NCBI GenBank assembly: GCA_903813345.2
Contig: CAIIXF020000197.1
Location: forward strand, 1 to 25,000
Direction: 5' to 3'
Origin: Owenia fusiformis
Taxonomy: Eukaryota; Annelida; Polychaeta; Sabellida; Oweniidae
Length of the DNA: 25,000 nt
Numbering within the stretch: position 1 is the stretch's first letter; each line of letters starts with the position of its first letter. The notes below the pieces were generated by a model that saw only the letters and a list, made by a program, of their open reading frames with translations, did no database searches and was not told where the DNA came from. Both the position numbers and the translations under genes were made by a program. This document shows, one piece after another, positions 20,801 through 25,000 of the stretch.

Positions 20801-23800
20801 CATCAATTCTGAGAAATGTGTAAAACTTGGTTATGATACATTGCATTTATAACTACATATTACTACATACTATAACTATACAATGAGAAGAAATCACTAG
20901 CATATGTACCTATGTCATCACAGACTCCAGTGATGGTTCCGTAGATCTCAAACCCTGACACAGATAGATAGTGTGTCTGTCCACTGGCATTTTTTCCTGT
21001 CTGGGCAAGACGGATGTGTCGCCAACCTTTTGTCTCATCCTTGGGAAACTCTAGAGGCCAAGATGCTGTCGATCTAAACAAAAGATTCCTTTTTTTATGA
21101 GTCTAATCCAGAAAACAAGTCAGTCTTAATGGTACAGAATAAATCTTTAGAGTCAAAACATCTTTTCGAATCTTAATACTTTTATCTCATAATTTTAACA
21201 AAATCATTCCAGAGACAGCAATTTAATACAAGTCCAAGATAAACATTCTGATAATATATCTAGGAACTATGATCCTATATTTAGAAATCAGAGAGAGTAA
21301 ATTCTAAAAGTTAAGCATGTTACATTGCAGTGGTATACAATTTTTTAAGGCCTATTCTATATTCAAAATATTGTTCAAGTCCTCACTACCTATATCATGG
21401 TCCACTACCTAAATCATGGTCCACTATGACTACCTATACCATGGTCCACTACAAATACATTAATCATGGTCCGACTGCTTAAATCATGGTCCACTATGAC
21501 TACCTATACCACTATGACTACTTACCCTGGTTCATTAAGGGAGCTGTCTTCATGATGAGCATAGAGAGTTGTCCAGTTATGGCCATCTTTAGACACCTGA
21601 AAGTGCCAGTTTCTCAGGGCTGATCTCCCGTATCCTCTTGCATGACGTAGTGTATAGCAAGTGGGCAATACCCACATACCAAGGTCTATAGCAAACCAAG
21701 CTTTCCTAAAACCAAAGCATGTACAGTTATTGGGAATCTCATCTTCAACAACAATAATTACACAAGGCATTTACATGCAAAATGTCACCACTAGCCATTT
21801 GTTACATTTGTTAAAAACACCACACTAAAAAGTAGCAACCATTTAGCAATACAGTTGTAATTTCTGGTTTCAAAAATATTTAAACAAACTCTATTGTATA
21901 TTTATTGCTTACTTGTCATCGTTGGTGTGACAATTCAAAGCTGATGCGTCTCTACTGACAATGTCCTCTAGTTTTCCATATGGAAGGATTCTTCCTTCAG
22001 ATGAGGTGACCACAATGAGTCCATACTGGGCAGGATTCACCCATTCTGACACAGTCCTATAACATACAGTGGAGATGATTACAAAACAAGTTATTATGAT
22101 AATTCAGTCACAAGTGTTAAGTTAATTCAACCCCAAATTTTCTCTTCTTCAAGTGAAAATTAGAATGTAGAGAGGATATGACAAATATGTTTCATAAATA
22201 TACAACTTCACTGAAGATTTCATCACAATTCAATAAGAAACATAAATGTACGAGTATATGTATATTTATTGAACACAATCGTATATTTTGAATATATTAC
22301 AACAATATAATATCTGACATTTATGTGCGTTTGAGCGCAGTGACATAAGCTCATAAATGATTTCTTTAGGCGTTGTGTTAATGGAACATGTTTTCGAGTT
22401 GATGTTGAGTTGTTTTGCATGAGGGTATGTTGGAAAGGCGTGTAACTTCATTCTGAATTTTGCCACACACGAGACAGTTCATTTTAATTATAAATTTAGA
22501 TTTGGAACATTTACATGTCTTTGATTGATCGCGTACCTTTTCCGCATTAATTTGAGGTTTTTGATAATTTGAGGCTGGGATCAATCAATTTCGATAAATG
22601 TTAATTCATATTCATTTGTTAAGTCTTAACGTTTTCATTCAGCCCTCTTTCACGCTATTAAGTAAATCATGCAATAGGTCTACGTTTACATCTTCAGTAT
22701 CGTTACCTTCGTTTTGTACTTATGTGACTTGTATTTTCCATGTTCATAATACCATGCTGTACTTTTTGCAATAAACGAAAGTGGCAAGCTCACTTCCTTA
22801 TAATTTGATATTATTGTTCTGTTGCATCGAACAAAGCAAAGAACATATTATATACTTTATACAATATATATAGACTTATTTCATATTGAACTGTCAGTCA
22901 TTTATGATGTAAATGAATAAAAAATGTAAAACGAGCTACTTACTTCCCATTTGTGCCTGCCCAGTAGATAATTCCATTGTTATCAAAGTCCCTCTGGTGG
23001 GTGAATGTAAATGTTGCATTGGGTTCCTTCAACTTCTTCACAAAGTTGTATGTACTTCTTTCATAGTCGTACCATTGCTTGGCAACCTTAGGACAACAAA
23101 CATCATGTTTAGTTCTGGAAATCTGTGTTCAGAATTTCAAATACTGAATTATAAAAATTAAAAGATAAAAGATATAAAGATTAAAGATGTACACAATATC
23201 AGTTTAATCACATGAACTAAACTTTGCATACCATTTTTAATAGATATTTCTCTAGCTGGGACACACTGGTTAATGGCTCAGCTTTCATGTTGCGCCCAGT
23301 ACGGTCAATGAGTCCAGTCTCTCCCGGGGCACGTTCTAGCCTCAGTCTGAGTCTGCGTGTGAGGATCTGGAGGCCATAGCCAGCACTTGGGGAGTCATAA
23401 TTGTATACGGGCAGCTTCTCTATGGACTCCAATACTGCTACCAATTTACGCACAAGGGCTACAGCTGGTGAGATGCACCTTAAATATGGTTAGAGCACAT
23501 CTCAAATATTGTATTGTACATTGAAAAGCTATGTATAGACTGTGATCGTCACATCTTGTATTGTACATTGAAAAGCTATGTAAAGACTGTGATAGTCACC
23601 TATTGTATTGTACATTGAAAAGCTATGTATAGACTTTGACAGAAAATTGACTTGATATTGGATTCAATGTTACAGTCAAACAGTACTGATGCCATATTAT
23701 ATATTAGGATAATTGAAAAGAAATTACAACATCTTTTCACGGTAAACTAGTAGACTATAGGTGGCTTATACATGATATATACAGAGTCAGCTCAGGTGAT

Positions 23801-25000
23801 ATTACACATTGGTTCCAGTTCTAGTAAATAACATTAAGTAAGAACCAAGCACTTTGCTGAAAAATATCAGGTTTAATGTGTTTGTTCATAGTATTACATA
23901 TGGACGTCATACCCATCTTCGGATTCCCGGAAGGCACTCTTGAATATATTGATCCTACGTAAGGTCTGTTTTCTACTGTTGATATCATGACTGCTTTGGT
24001 TGAGATTCTACAAAACATACAATAGATGGATCAATGAAAATGGATCGTATGTAAGGTCATTCAACCATTTATACTCAAAATATAAGTGTTTGCCTATCAT
24101 AGTACTTACTTATTTGAACTATTCATTAAATACTTTAAGCTGATGTGAAAGAGTCCCCTATGAACTTGAACCCAGTATACTTGAACTGCTGGTCAAATGA
24201 GTTCACTGAGTTAAATTGAACCAACTGGCTATTAGTTCTTTGAAACATAGGATAATTTCCTATGCTAAGGGCTGATGTGAAAAAGTCAGTCCACCTCGGT
24301 GGAAATTGAACCCACAACCTACCGATTAGATCTCGGATGCCTACCCTCGGATGAATTAACTGGCTATTCAATAATATGTCAGTAATGTACCTTAAATACC
24401 CTTTCAACATCACCATGCACATCAATTTTCATATCAATAAATTAGCAATGAATCTGGAGTACATACATTGTTAAGGCAGTTATAGACAGCCTGAACCAGG
24501 CCACTGCTGTGAAGTTCAAATGCTGATATAGTATGATCATCTCCCAGGAGCTGTTTCAGGTCTCCAAATGCTGTTGACATATCTTGTTTCCAATCTCCTT
24601 CAGAGTCAAGCACCTAGCAAAAAATCAAAATGGAACCACTTAGGAACACATAATGACTATTTAATACGAAGTAGAAACAAAGTACAGGTACGCAATCATT
24701 ATTAATTGAAGGTAAGAAATGCATGTGTTCACTTTTACTCCTGCAATATGTTTGCTCATATTTTTGGAATTTTTAGTTTTTAAATATGCAAAAATAGAAC
24801 TGTTACAGAATATGCAAAAACACATAATACATGTATCATAGAAGACTCACCGTTCCATCTGATTGTTTCTTACATGCCACATCCAGAAGATGTACAATAC
24901 TGCAAAGTTTGGCCACCACACCTCTGGGTGTAGCCTGAGCCACCTTAAAGTGATCATCATAGATCTCACGTGCTAATGTTTTCACTTTCTGCTTCGTAGC
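5595..25000 (-). CDS. HECTD1: E3 ubiquitin-protein ligase HECTD1, 28 exons, N-terminus beyond the window
   Basis: Twenty-eight exons, each with GT-AG ends and matching phases, join into 1743 codons plus stop; the first visible codon is at 25000-24998. Order in this partial protein: helical region (about 1-260), SUN/Sad1-UNC-like domain (about 261-423), MIB/HERC2 domain (about 450-520, [30 protein letters not shown]), Ser/Thr-rich linker with an acidic run (about 860-890), conserved middle region ([15 protein letters not shown]), then the HECT domain (about 1290-1743). The catalytic cysteine is Cys1712 in [10 protein letters not shown], 32 residues from the C-terminus when counted inclusively. 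HECT ligases take ubiquitin from an E2 onto this cysteine and pass it to the substrate. HECTD1 in vertebrates acts in development and cell migration; here this is inference by orthology. Human HECTD1 has 2610 aa, so roughly 850 N-terminal residues are missing at the window edge. No internal stop or frameshift is seen. Confidence 0.96.
6003..6153 (-). CDS. HECTD1: HECTD1 exon, HECT domain
   Basis: Residues 1601-1651: [49 protein letters not shown]. Acceptor TTTATTTACAG|CT, donor GAAAG|GTAGGA (phase 2). Confidence 0.95.
6154..6490 (-). other. HECTD1 intron
   Basis: AT-rich; nothing recognised apart from the splice sites. Confidence 0.6.
6491..6584 (-). CDS. HECTD1: HECTD1 exon, HECT domain
   Basis: Residues 1570-1601: [31 protein letters not shown]. 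Acceptor TCTGTAG|GAG, donor AAAG|GTATAC (phase 1). Confidence 0.94.
6585..7013 (-). other. HECTD1 intron
   Basis: AT-rich; nothing recognised apart from the splice sites. Confidence 0.6.
7014..7092 (-). CDS. HECTD1: HECTD1 exon, HECT domain
   Basis: Residues 1543-1569: [26 protein letters not shown]. Acceptor TGTGTTTCAG|C, donor GAG|GTATGT. Confidence 0.94.
7093..7454 (-). other. HECTD1 intron
   Basis: AT-rich; nothing recognised apart from the splice sites. Confidence 0.6.
7455..8053 (-). CDS. HECTD1: HECTD1 exon, HECT N-lobe
   Basis: Residues 1344-1543, the longest exon here: [56 protein letters not shown], a variable acidic insert, [32 protein letters not shown]. Acceptor TTTGCCTTCCAG|ATT, donor CTCAG|GTATTT (phase 2). 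Confidence 0.96.
8054..8457 (-). other. HECTD1 intron
   Basis: AT-rich; nothing recognised apart from the splice sites. Confidence 0.6.
8458..8595 (-). CDS. HECTD1: HECTD1 exon, HECT N-lobe
   Basis: Residues 1298-1343: [51 protein letters not shown] is the HECT N-lobe signature. Acceptor TCCATTGCAG|ATT, donor CAG|GTTAAC. Confidence 0.96.
8639..8676 (-). repeat. dispersed intronic motif, copy 3 of 3
   Basis: Minus strand: GTAACAAATGGC, GGTGGTGACATTTTGCAGG and TTAATGTCTTGT. It ends 44 bases upstream of the exon starting at 8595. Confidence 0.8.
8995..9196 (-). CDS. HECTD1: HECTD1 exon, entry to the HECT domain
   Basis: Residues 1230-1297: [48 protein letters not shown]. The HECT domain begins near its end. 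Acceptor TTATCTTCCAG|G, donor GAG|GTAGAA. Confidence 0.95.
9335..9545 (-). CDS. HECTD1: HECTD1 exon
   Basis: Residues 1160-1230: [53 protein letters not shown]. Acceptor AATGTTTCAG|AC, donor TCAAG|GTCAGT (phase 2). Confidence 0.95.
9546..9906 (-). other. HECTD1 intron
   Basis: AT-rich; nothing recognised apart from the splice sites. Confidence 0.6.
9907..10081 (-). CDS. HECTD1: HECTD1 exon
   Basis: Residues 1102-1160: DFVSSKHN, a variable part, then [19 protein letters not shown], matching VEDVLQLLRILY of vertebrates. Acceptor TCACTTTCAG|GAC, donor TCAG|GTAGGT (phase 1). Confidence 0.92.
10347..10935. mobile_element. 589-bp non-autonomous TA-flanked element, Tc1/mariner-like
   Basis: Both ends begin CAGGGTGG(A/T)CCAAAAA read inward, and TA lies directly outside each end (10345-10346 and 10936-10937). 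The inverted repeats match well over about 48 bases (GTGAACCC, GCAAC, GGCTATATTT) and similarity returns further in at AAGGTCTAAAATTTTTGTTG on both sides, so the arms exceed 100 bases. No transposase frame exists. CAGGG ends with TA duplication fit the IS630-Tc1-mariner group. It is inserted into a degenerate local repeat (AGTGTAGATATACAAGT-like), which continues on both flanks. Confidence 0.88.
11661..12245. repeat. about 21-bp GTGAGTGGAGGCAATGTCAAG repeat with higher-order units
   Basis: A degenerate array whose unit is near AAGGTGAGTGGAGGCAATGTC. Larger blocks recur: the block around TTTGTGAGTGGAGGCAATGC restarts with its GTGAGTG at 11807, 11974 and 12120 (spacings 167 and 146). Many units carry GGTGAGT, a perfect 5' splice site word, but on the strand opposite to HECTD1. 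No other gene is seen there. Confidence 0.9.
12532..12714 (-). CDS. HECTD1: HECTD1 exon
   Basis: Residues 1041-1101: [48 protein letters not shown]. Very close to vertebrate HECTD1. Acceptor TTGTTCTAG|GGT, donor AAG|GTTAGA. Both ends phase 0. Confidence 0.95.
12715..14425 (-). other. HECTD1 intron, 1.7 kb
   Basis: A stretch at about 12735-13030 is noticeably richer in GC than its surroundings, but its frames show no known protein and no terminal repeats. A poly-C tract lies at 13480. The rest is AT-rich. No gene was recognised. Confidence 0.5.
13480..13503. repeat. poly-C tract
   Basis: Eleven C in a row at 13480-13490, followed by CCCCC and CCC runs broken by TT. Low-complexity sequence in the 1.7-kb intron between 12715 and 14425. 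Confidence 0.9.
14426..14477 (-). CDS. HECTD1: HECTD1 exon, 52 bp
   Basis: Residues 1023-1040: [17 protein letters not shown], a charged link equivalent to the vertebrate YREMKDSDKE region. The smallest exon in the window. Acceptor TTGTATTTTCAG|G, donor GAG|GTAAAT. Confidence 0.88.
14478..14980 (-). other. HECTD1 intron, 503 bp
   Basis: AT-rich intronic DNA with short dinucleotide-like CTA/TAG runs near 14560-14590. Nothing else was recognised. Confidence 0.55.
14981..15111 (-). CDS. HECTD1: HECTD1 exon
   Basis: Residues 980-1023: [11 protein letters not shown] and [11 protein letters not shown], the latter nearly invariant in the family. Acceptor CCATTTCAG|ATT, donor TATAC|GTAAGT (phase 2). 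Confidence 0.95.
15242..16321. repeat. 40-bp minisatellite, 27 copies without a length change
   Basis: The unit starts GTAGGCACATTGTATAAGTG and ends TACATGTACAGTCAT. Twenty-seven units run exactly in 40-bp register with no insertion or deletion. Each holds the perfect palindrome TGTACATGTACA, with a few exceptions. Units 2-15 mostly carry ATAAGT and units 16-27 mostly ATATGT, so the array has two homogenised halves. The edge units are the most diverged (TGTGCA, CAGGCAA). It fills most of a HECTD1 intron. Confidence 0.97.
16530..16618 (-). CDS. HECTD1: HECTD1 exon
   Basis: Residues 950-979: a variable stretch, then [16 protein letters not shown]. Acceptor TCTATTTAG|GT, donor GGG|GTAAGG, phase 0. 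Confidence 0.88.
16849..17008 (-). CDS. HECTD1: HECTD1 exon
   Basis: Residues 897-950: [48 protein letters not shown]. Highly conserved across animals. Acceptor TTCATAG|GAG, donor CCTG|GTATGA. Confidence 0.95.
17009..17394 (-). other. HECTD1 intron
   Basis: Non-coding; nothing recognised between the splice sites. Confidence 0.6.
17395..17684 (-). CDS. HECTD1: HECTD1 exon, acidic linker
   Basis: Residues 800-896: [50 protein letters not shown] and a long Asp/Glu/Asn run. The same order is found in vertebrate HECTD1. Acceptor TGTTTCAG|AT, donor TTG|GTAAAG. Confidence 0.9.
17915..18280 (-). CDS. HECTD1: HECTD1 exon, linker
   Basis: Residues 678-800: [20 protein letters not shown], a Lys/Asn/Glu-rich stretch, then SVPNLTSS and [14 protein letters not shown], which recall the vertebrate SVPNLSS/LESF block. 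Acceptor TCTTCCAG|GT, donor GCAA|GTAAGT (phase 1). Apparent frames on the opposite strand here are antisense shadows. Confidence 0.88.
18581..18854 (-). CDS. HECTD1: HECTD1 exon, linker
   Basis: Residues 587-678: [17 protein letters not shown], then a Gln/Gly/Met-rich low-complexity tail ([15 protein letters not shown]). Probably disordered. Acceptor CATTGCAG|ACT, donor ACAG|GTGAGT. Confidence 0.85.
19123..19251 (-). CDS. HECTD1: HECTD1 exon, linker
   Basis: Residues 544-586: [18 protein letters not shown] and [12 protein letters not shown]. Ser/Thr/Ala-rich linker with weak conservation except at the ends. Acceptor ACTTGTAG|GTG, donor TCT|GTAAGT. Confidence 0.85.
19303..19342 (-). repeat. 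dispersed intronic motif, copy 2 of 3
   Basis: Minus strand: ATAACAAATTGC, then GAGGTGACATTTTGCATG and TTAATG. It ends 52 bases upstream of the exon starting at 19251. It is the most diverged of the three copies. Confidence 0.75.
19617..19798 (-). CDS. HECTD1: HECTD1 exon, end of MIB/HERC2 and start of linker
   Basis: Residues 483-543: [33 protein letters not shown], then a less conserved Lys/Ser-rich stretch. Acceptor TGTATTACAG|GC. The donor is AAA|GTAGGT, phase 0; the alternative GTAG|GTGAAT four bases on would break the frame. Confidence 0.9.
19844..20267. mobile_element. 424-bp non-autonomous inverted-repeat transposon with terminal hairpins
   Basis: CAATGTATT occurs directly outside both ends (19835-19843 and 20268-20276), an apparent 9-bp target duplication. 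The ends are inverted repeats: CAAACTCCCGTGCAGTG on the left, and CGAACTCCAATGCAGTG on the right when read inward. Further in, CACTGCGGCGGGCAG (19867-19881) and its exact complement (20224-20238) form a second inverted pair. Each end is also a hairpin: GCAGTGATATATCACTGC at 19855-19872, and GCAGTGTCT/AGACACTGC at 20233-20256. There is no coding frame of size, so it is a MITE-like derivative. The 9-bp duplication would suit Mutator-like or Merlin-like transposases, but the family is not identified. It lies in a HECTD1 intron, with its left end about 45 bp upstream of the next acceptor. Confidence 0.85.
20552..20728 (-). CDS. HECTD1: HECTD1 exon, MIB/HERC2 domain
   Basis: Residues 424-483: [48 protein letters not shown]. 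This is the first half of the MIB/HERC2 fold. Acceptor GTGTTTAG|GT, donor AATG|GTGGGT. Confidence 0.95.
20910..21073 (-). CDS. HECTD1: HECTD1 exon, end of the SUN domain
   Basis: Residues 369-424: [45 protein letters not shown]. Acceptor TTGTTTAG|A, donor ATAG|GTACAT. Gly codons are split at both ends. Confidence 0.95.
21388..21524. repeat. short degenerate tandem repeat at a 5' splice site
   Basis: About five runs of ATCATGGTCCACTA or ACCATGGTCCACTA, several with TGACTACCTATACC, reach up to the intron side of the HECTD1 donor at 21524-21525. On the transcript strand the intron therefore starts with repeats of TAGTCATAGTGG. Confidence 0.8.
21526..21705 (-). CDS. HECTD1: HECTD1 exon, SUN domain
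   Basis: Residues 309-369: [52 protein letters not shown]. Acceptor GGTTTTAG|G, donor CCAGG|GTAAGT (phase 2). Confidence 0.95.
21768..21805 (-). repeat. dispersed intronic motif, copy 1 of 3
   Basis: On the minus strand it reads GTAACAAATGGC, a few bases, GGTGACATTTTGCATG and then AATGCCTTGT. It sits 63 bases upstream of the exon starting at 21705. Two near-identical sites exist at 19303-19342 and 8639-8676. Confidence 0.8.
21913..22056 (-). CDS. HECTD1: HECTD1 exon, start of the SUN domain
   Basis: Residues 261-309: [43 protein letters not shown]. Acceptor TGTTATAG|G, donor GACAA|GTAAGC. The split codon is AAG (Lys), giving [13 protein letters not shown] across the junction. Confidence 0.95.
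22057..22943 (-). other. HECTD1 intron, 887 bp
   Basis: AT-rich intron. Only short frames exist and none resembles a protein. No repeat or element was recognised. Confidence 0.6.
22944..23086 (-). CDS. HECTD1: HECTD1 exon
   Basis: Residues 214-261: [19 protein letters not shown] and [15 protein letters not shown], a conserved stretch just before the SUN domain. Acceptor TCCTAAG|GTT, donor GGGAA|GTAAGT (phase 2). Confidence 0.93.
23232..23478 (-). CDS. HECTD1: HECTD1 exon
   Basis: Residues 131-213: [45 protein letters not shown] and LEKYLLKM, all strongly HECTD1-like. The acceptor TATTTAAG|GTGC has a weak pyrimidine tract. Two further AGs follow within 22 bases, but both would break the frame with the preceding donor. 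Donor ATG|GTATGC, phase 0. Confidence 0.85.
23511..23640. repeat. 47-bp tandem repeat, three copies
   Basis: Copies start with GTATTGTACATTGAAAAGC at 23511, 23558 and 23605, and the third is incomplete. Intronic. A few substitutions separate the copies. Confidence 0.9.
23913..24007 (-). CDS. HECTD1: HECTD1 exon (short)
   Basis: Residues 100-131, with [20 protein letters not shown]. Acceptor TTTTGTAG|AAT, donor GG|GTATGA (phase 2). A second in-phase donor lies 15 bases downstream (CATAT|GTAATA) and would add five residues. The shorter form was preferred because the length to PAVALVRKL then fits the recalled vertebrate protein. Confidence 0.75.
24137..24378 (-). mobile_element. dimeric tRNA-derived SINE-like repeat
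   Basis: Read on the minus strand, two related units follow each other with a period of about 132 bp. Each has an A-box-like TAGCCAGTT (24358-24366 and 24223-24231), a B-box-like GGGTTCAA (24306-24313 and 24166-24173) and ends in TTTCACATCAGC (24271-24282 and 24139-24150). The right unit also shows GGTTGTGGGTTCAATTTCC, a common tRNA-derived SINE T-arm word. The linker between the units contains the hairpin CATAGGA/TCCTATG. It lies in a HECTD1 intron, in the gene's own orientation, about 90 bp after a donor. Neither unit looks like an intact tRNA gene. Target duplications are unclear. Confidence 0.6.
24467..24613 (-). CDS. HECTD1: HECTD1 exon
   Basis: Residues 51-99, including [15 protein letters not shown]. 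Acceptor TTGCTAG|GTG, donor AAT|GTATGT. Both ends phase 0. Confidence 0.88.
24851..25000 (-). CDS. HECTD1: HECTD1 exon (first visible, partial)
   Basis: Residues 1-50 of the visible part, cut by the window edge. The frame begins [16 protein letters not shown] and includes [20 protein letters not shown]. Donor ACG|GTGAGT, phase 0. Confidence 0.85.

Noticed and set aside
24135-24425. 96-codon minus-strand frame
   Set aside because: It crosses the SINE-like dimer inside an intron, is not in frame between flanking exons and shows no HECTD1 similarity.

Overview
The window is a piece of an animal nuclear genome. It is AT-rich, its genes are split by GT-AG introns of about 150 bp to 2.5 kb, and it carries a eukaryotic tRNA gene and many minisatellites and small non-autonomous transposons. 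The two proteins are recognisable metazoan orthologues. Frequent ACATGTAC-type words and the intron style suggest a marine invertebrate, perhaps a lophotrochozoan such as a mollusc. That is an impression only; the species cannot be fixed from the sequence.

Layout. (1) 567-3205, + strand: a complete four-exon gene for trans-L-3-hydroxyproline dehydratase (L3HYPDH, 332 aa). A tRNA-Gly(GCC) gene lies inside its first intron. The 3' splice site of intron 2 has been tandemly multiplied into eight copies of a 40-bp unit. (2) 3206-5594: tail-to-tail intergenic DNA with a palindrome-rich GTGATATC element and a 12-copy 38-bp minisatellite. (3) 5595-25000, - strand: 28 coding exons of the HECT-type E3 ubiquitin ligase HECTD1. 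They join in one frame into 1743 aa that run from a helical region before the SUN domain, through the SUN, MIB/HERC2 and acidic linker regions, to the complete HECT domain and stop. The N-terminal part (armadillo-like and ankyrin regions of the family) lies beyond base 25000.

The HECTD1 introns hold the accessory DNA: a 27-copy, indel-free 40-bp array (15242-16321), a GTGAGT-rich array with higher-order structure (11661-12245), a 589-bp TA-flanked inverted-repeat element (10347-10935), a 424-bp element with hairpins at both ends and an apparent 9-bp target duplication (19844-20267), a dimeric tRNA-derived SINE-like unit (about 24137-24378), and a short motif repeated in three introns, each time 45-65 nt upstream of a 3' splice site.

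The two genes are not a functional pair: one is a catabolic enzyme of collagen-derived hydroxyproline, the other a ubiquitin ligase. They are neighbours in convergent orientation. The most unusual structure is the eightfold 3' splice site in L3HYPDH, where only the last copy gives an open reading frame. Exon limits were set by reading splice sites, intron phases and recalled family similarity by eye; no alignment, folding or transcript data were available.
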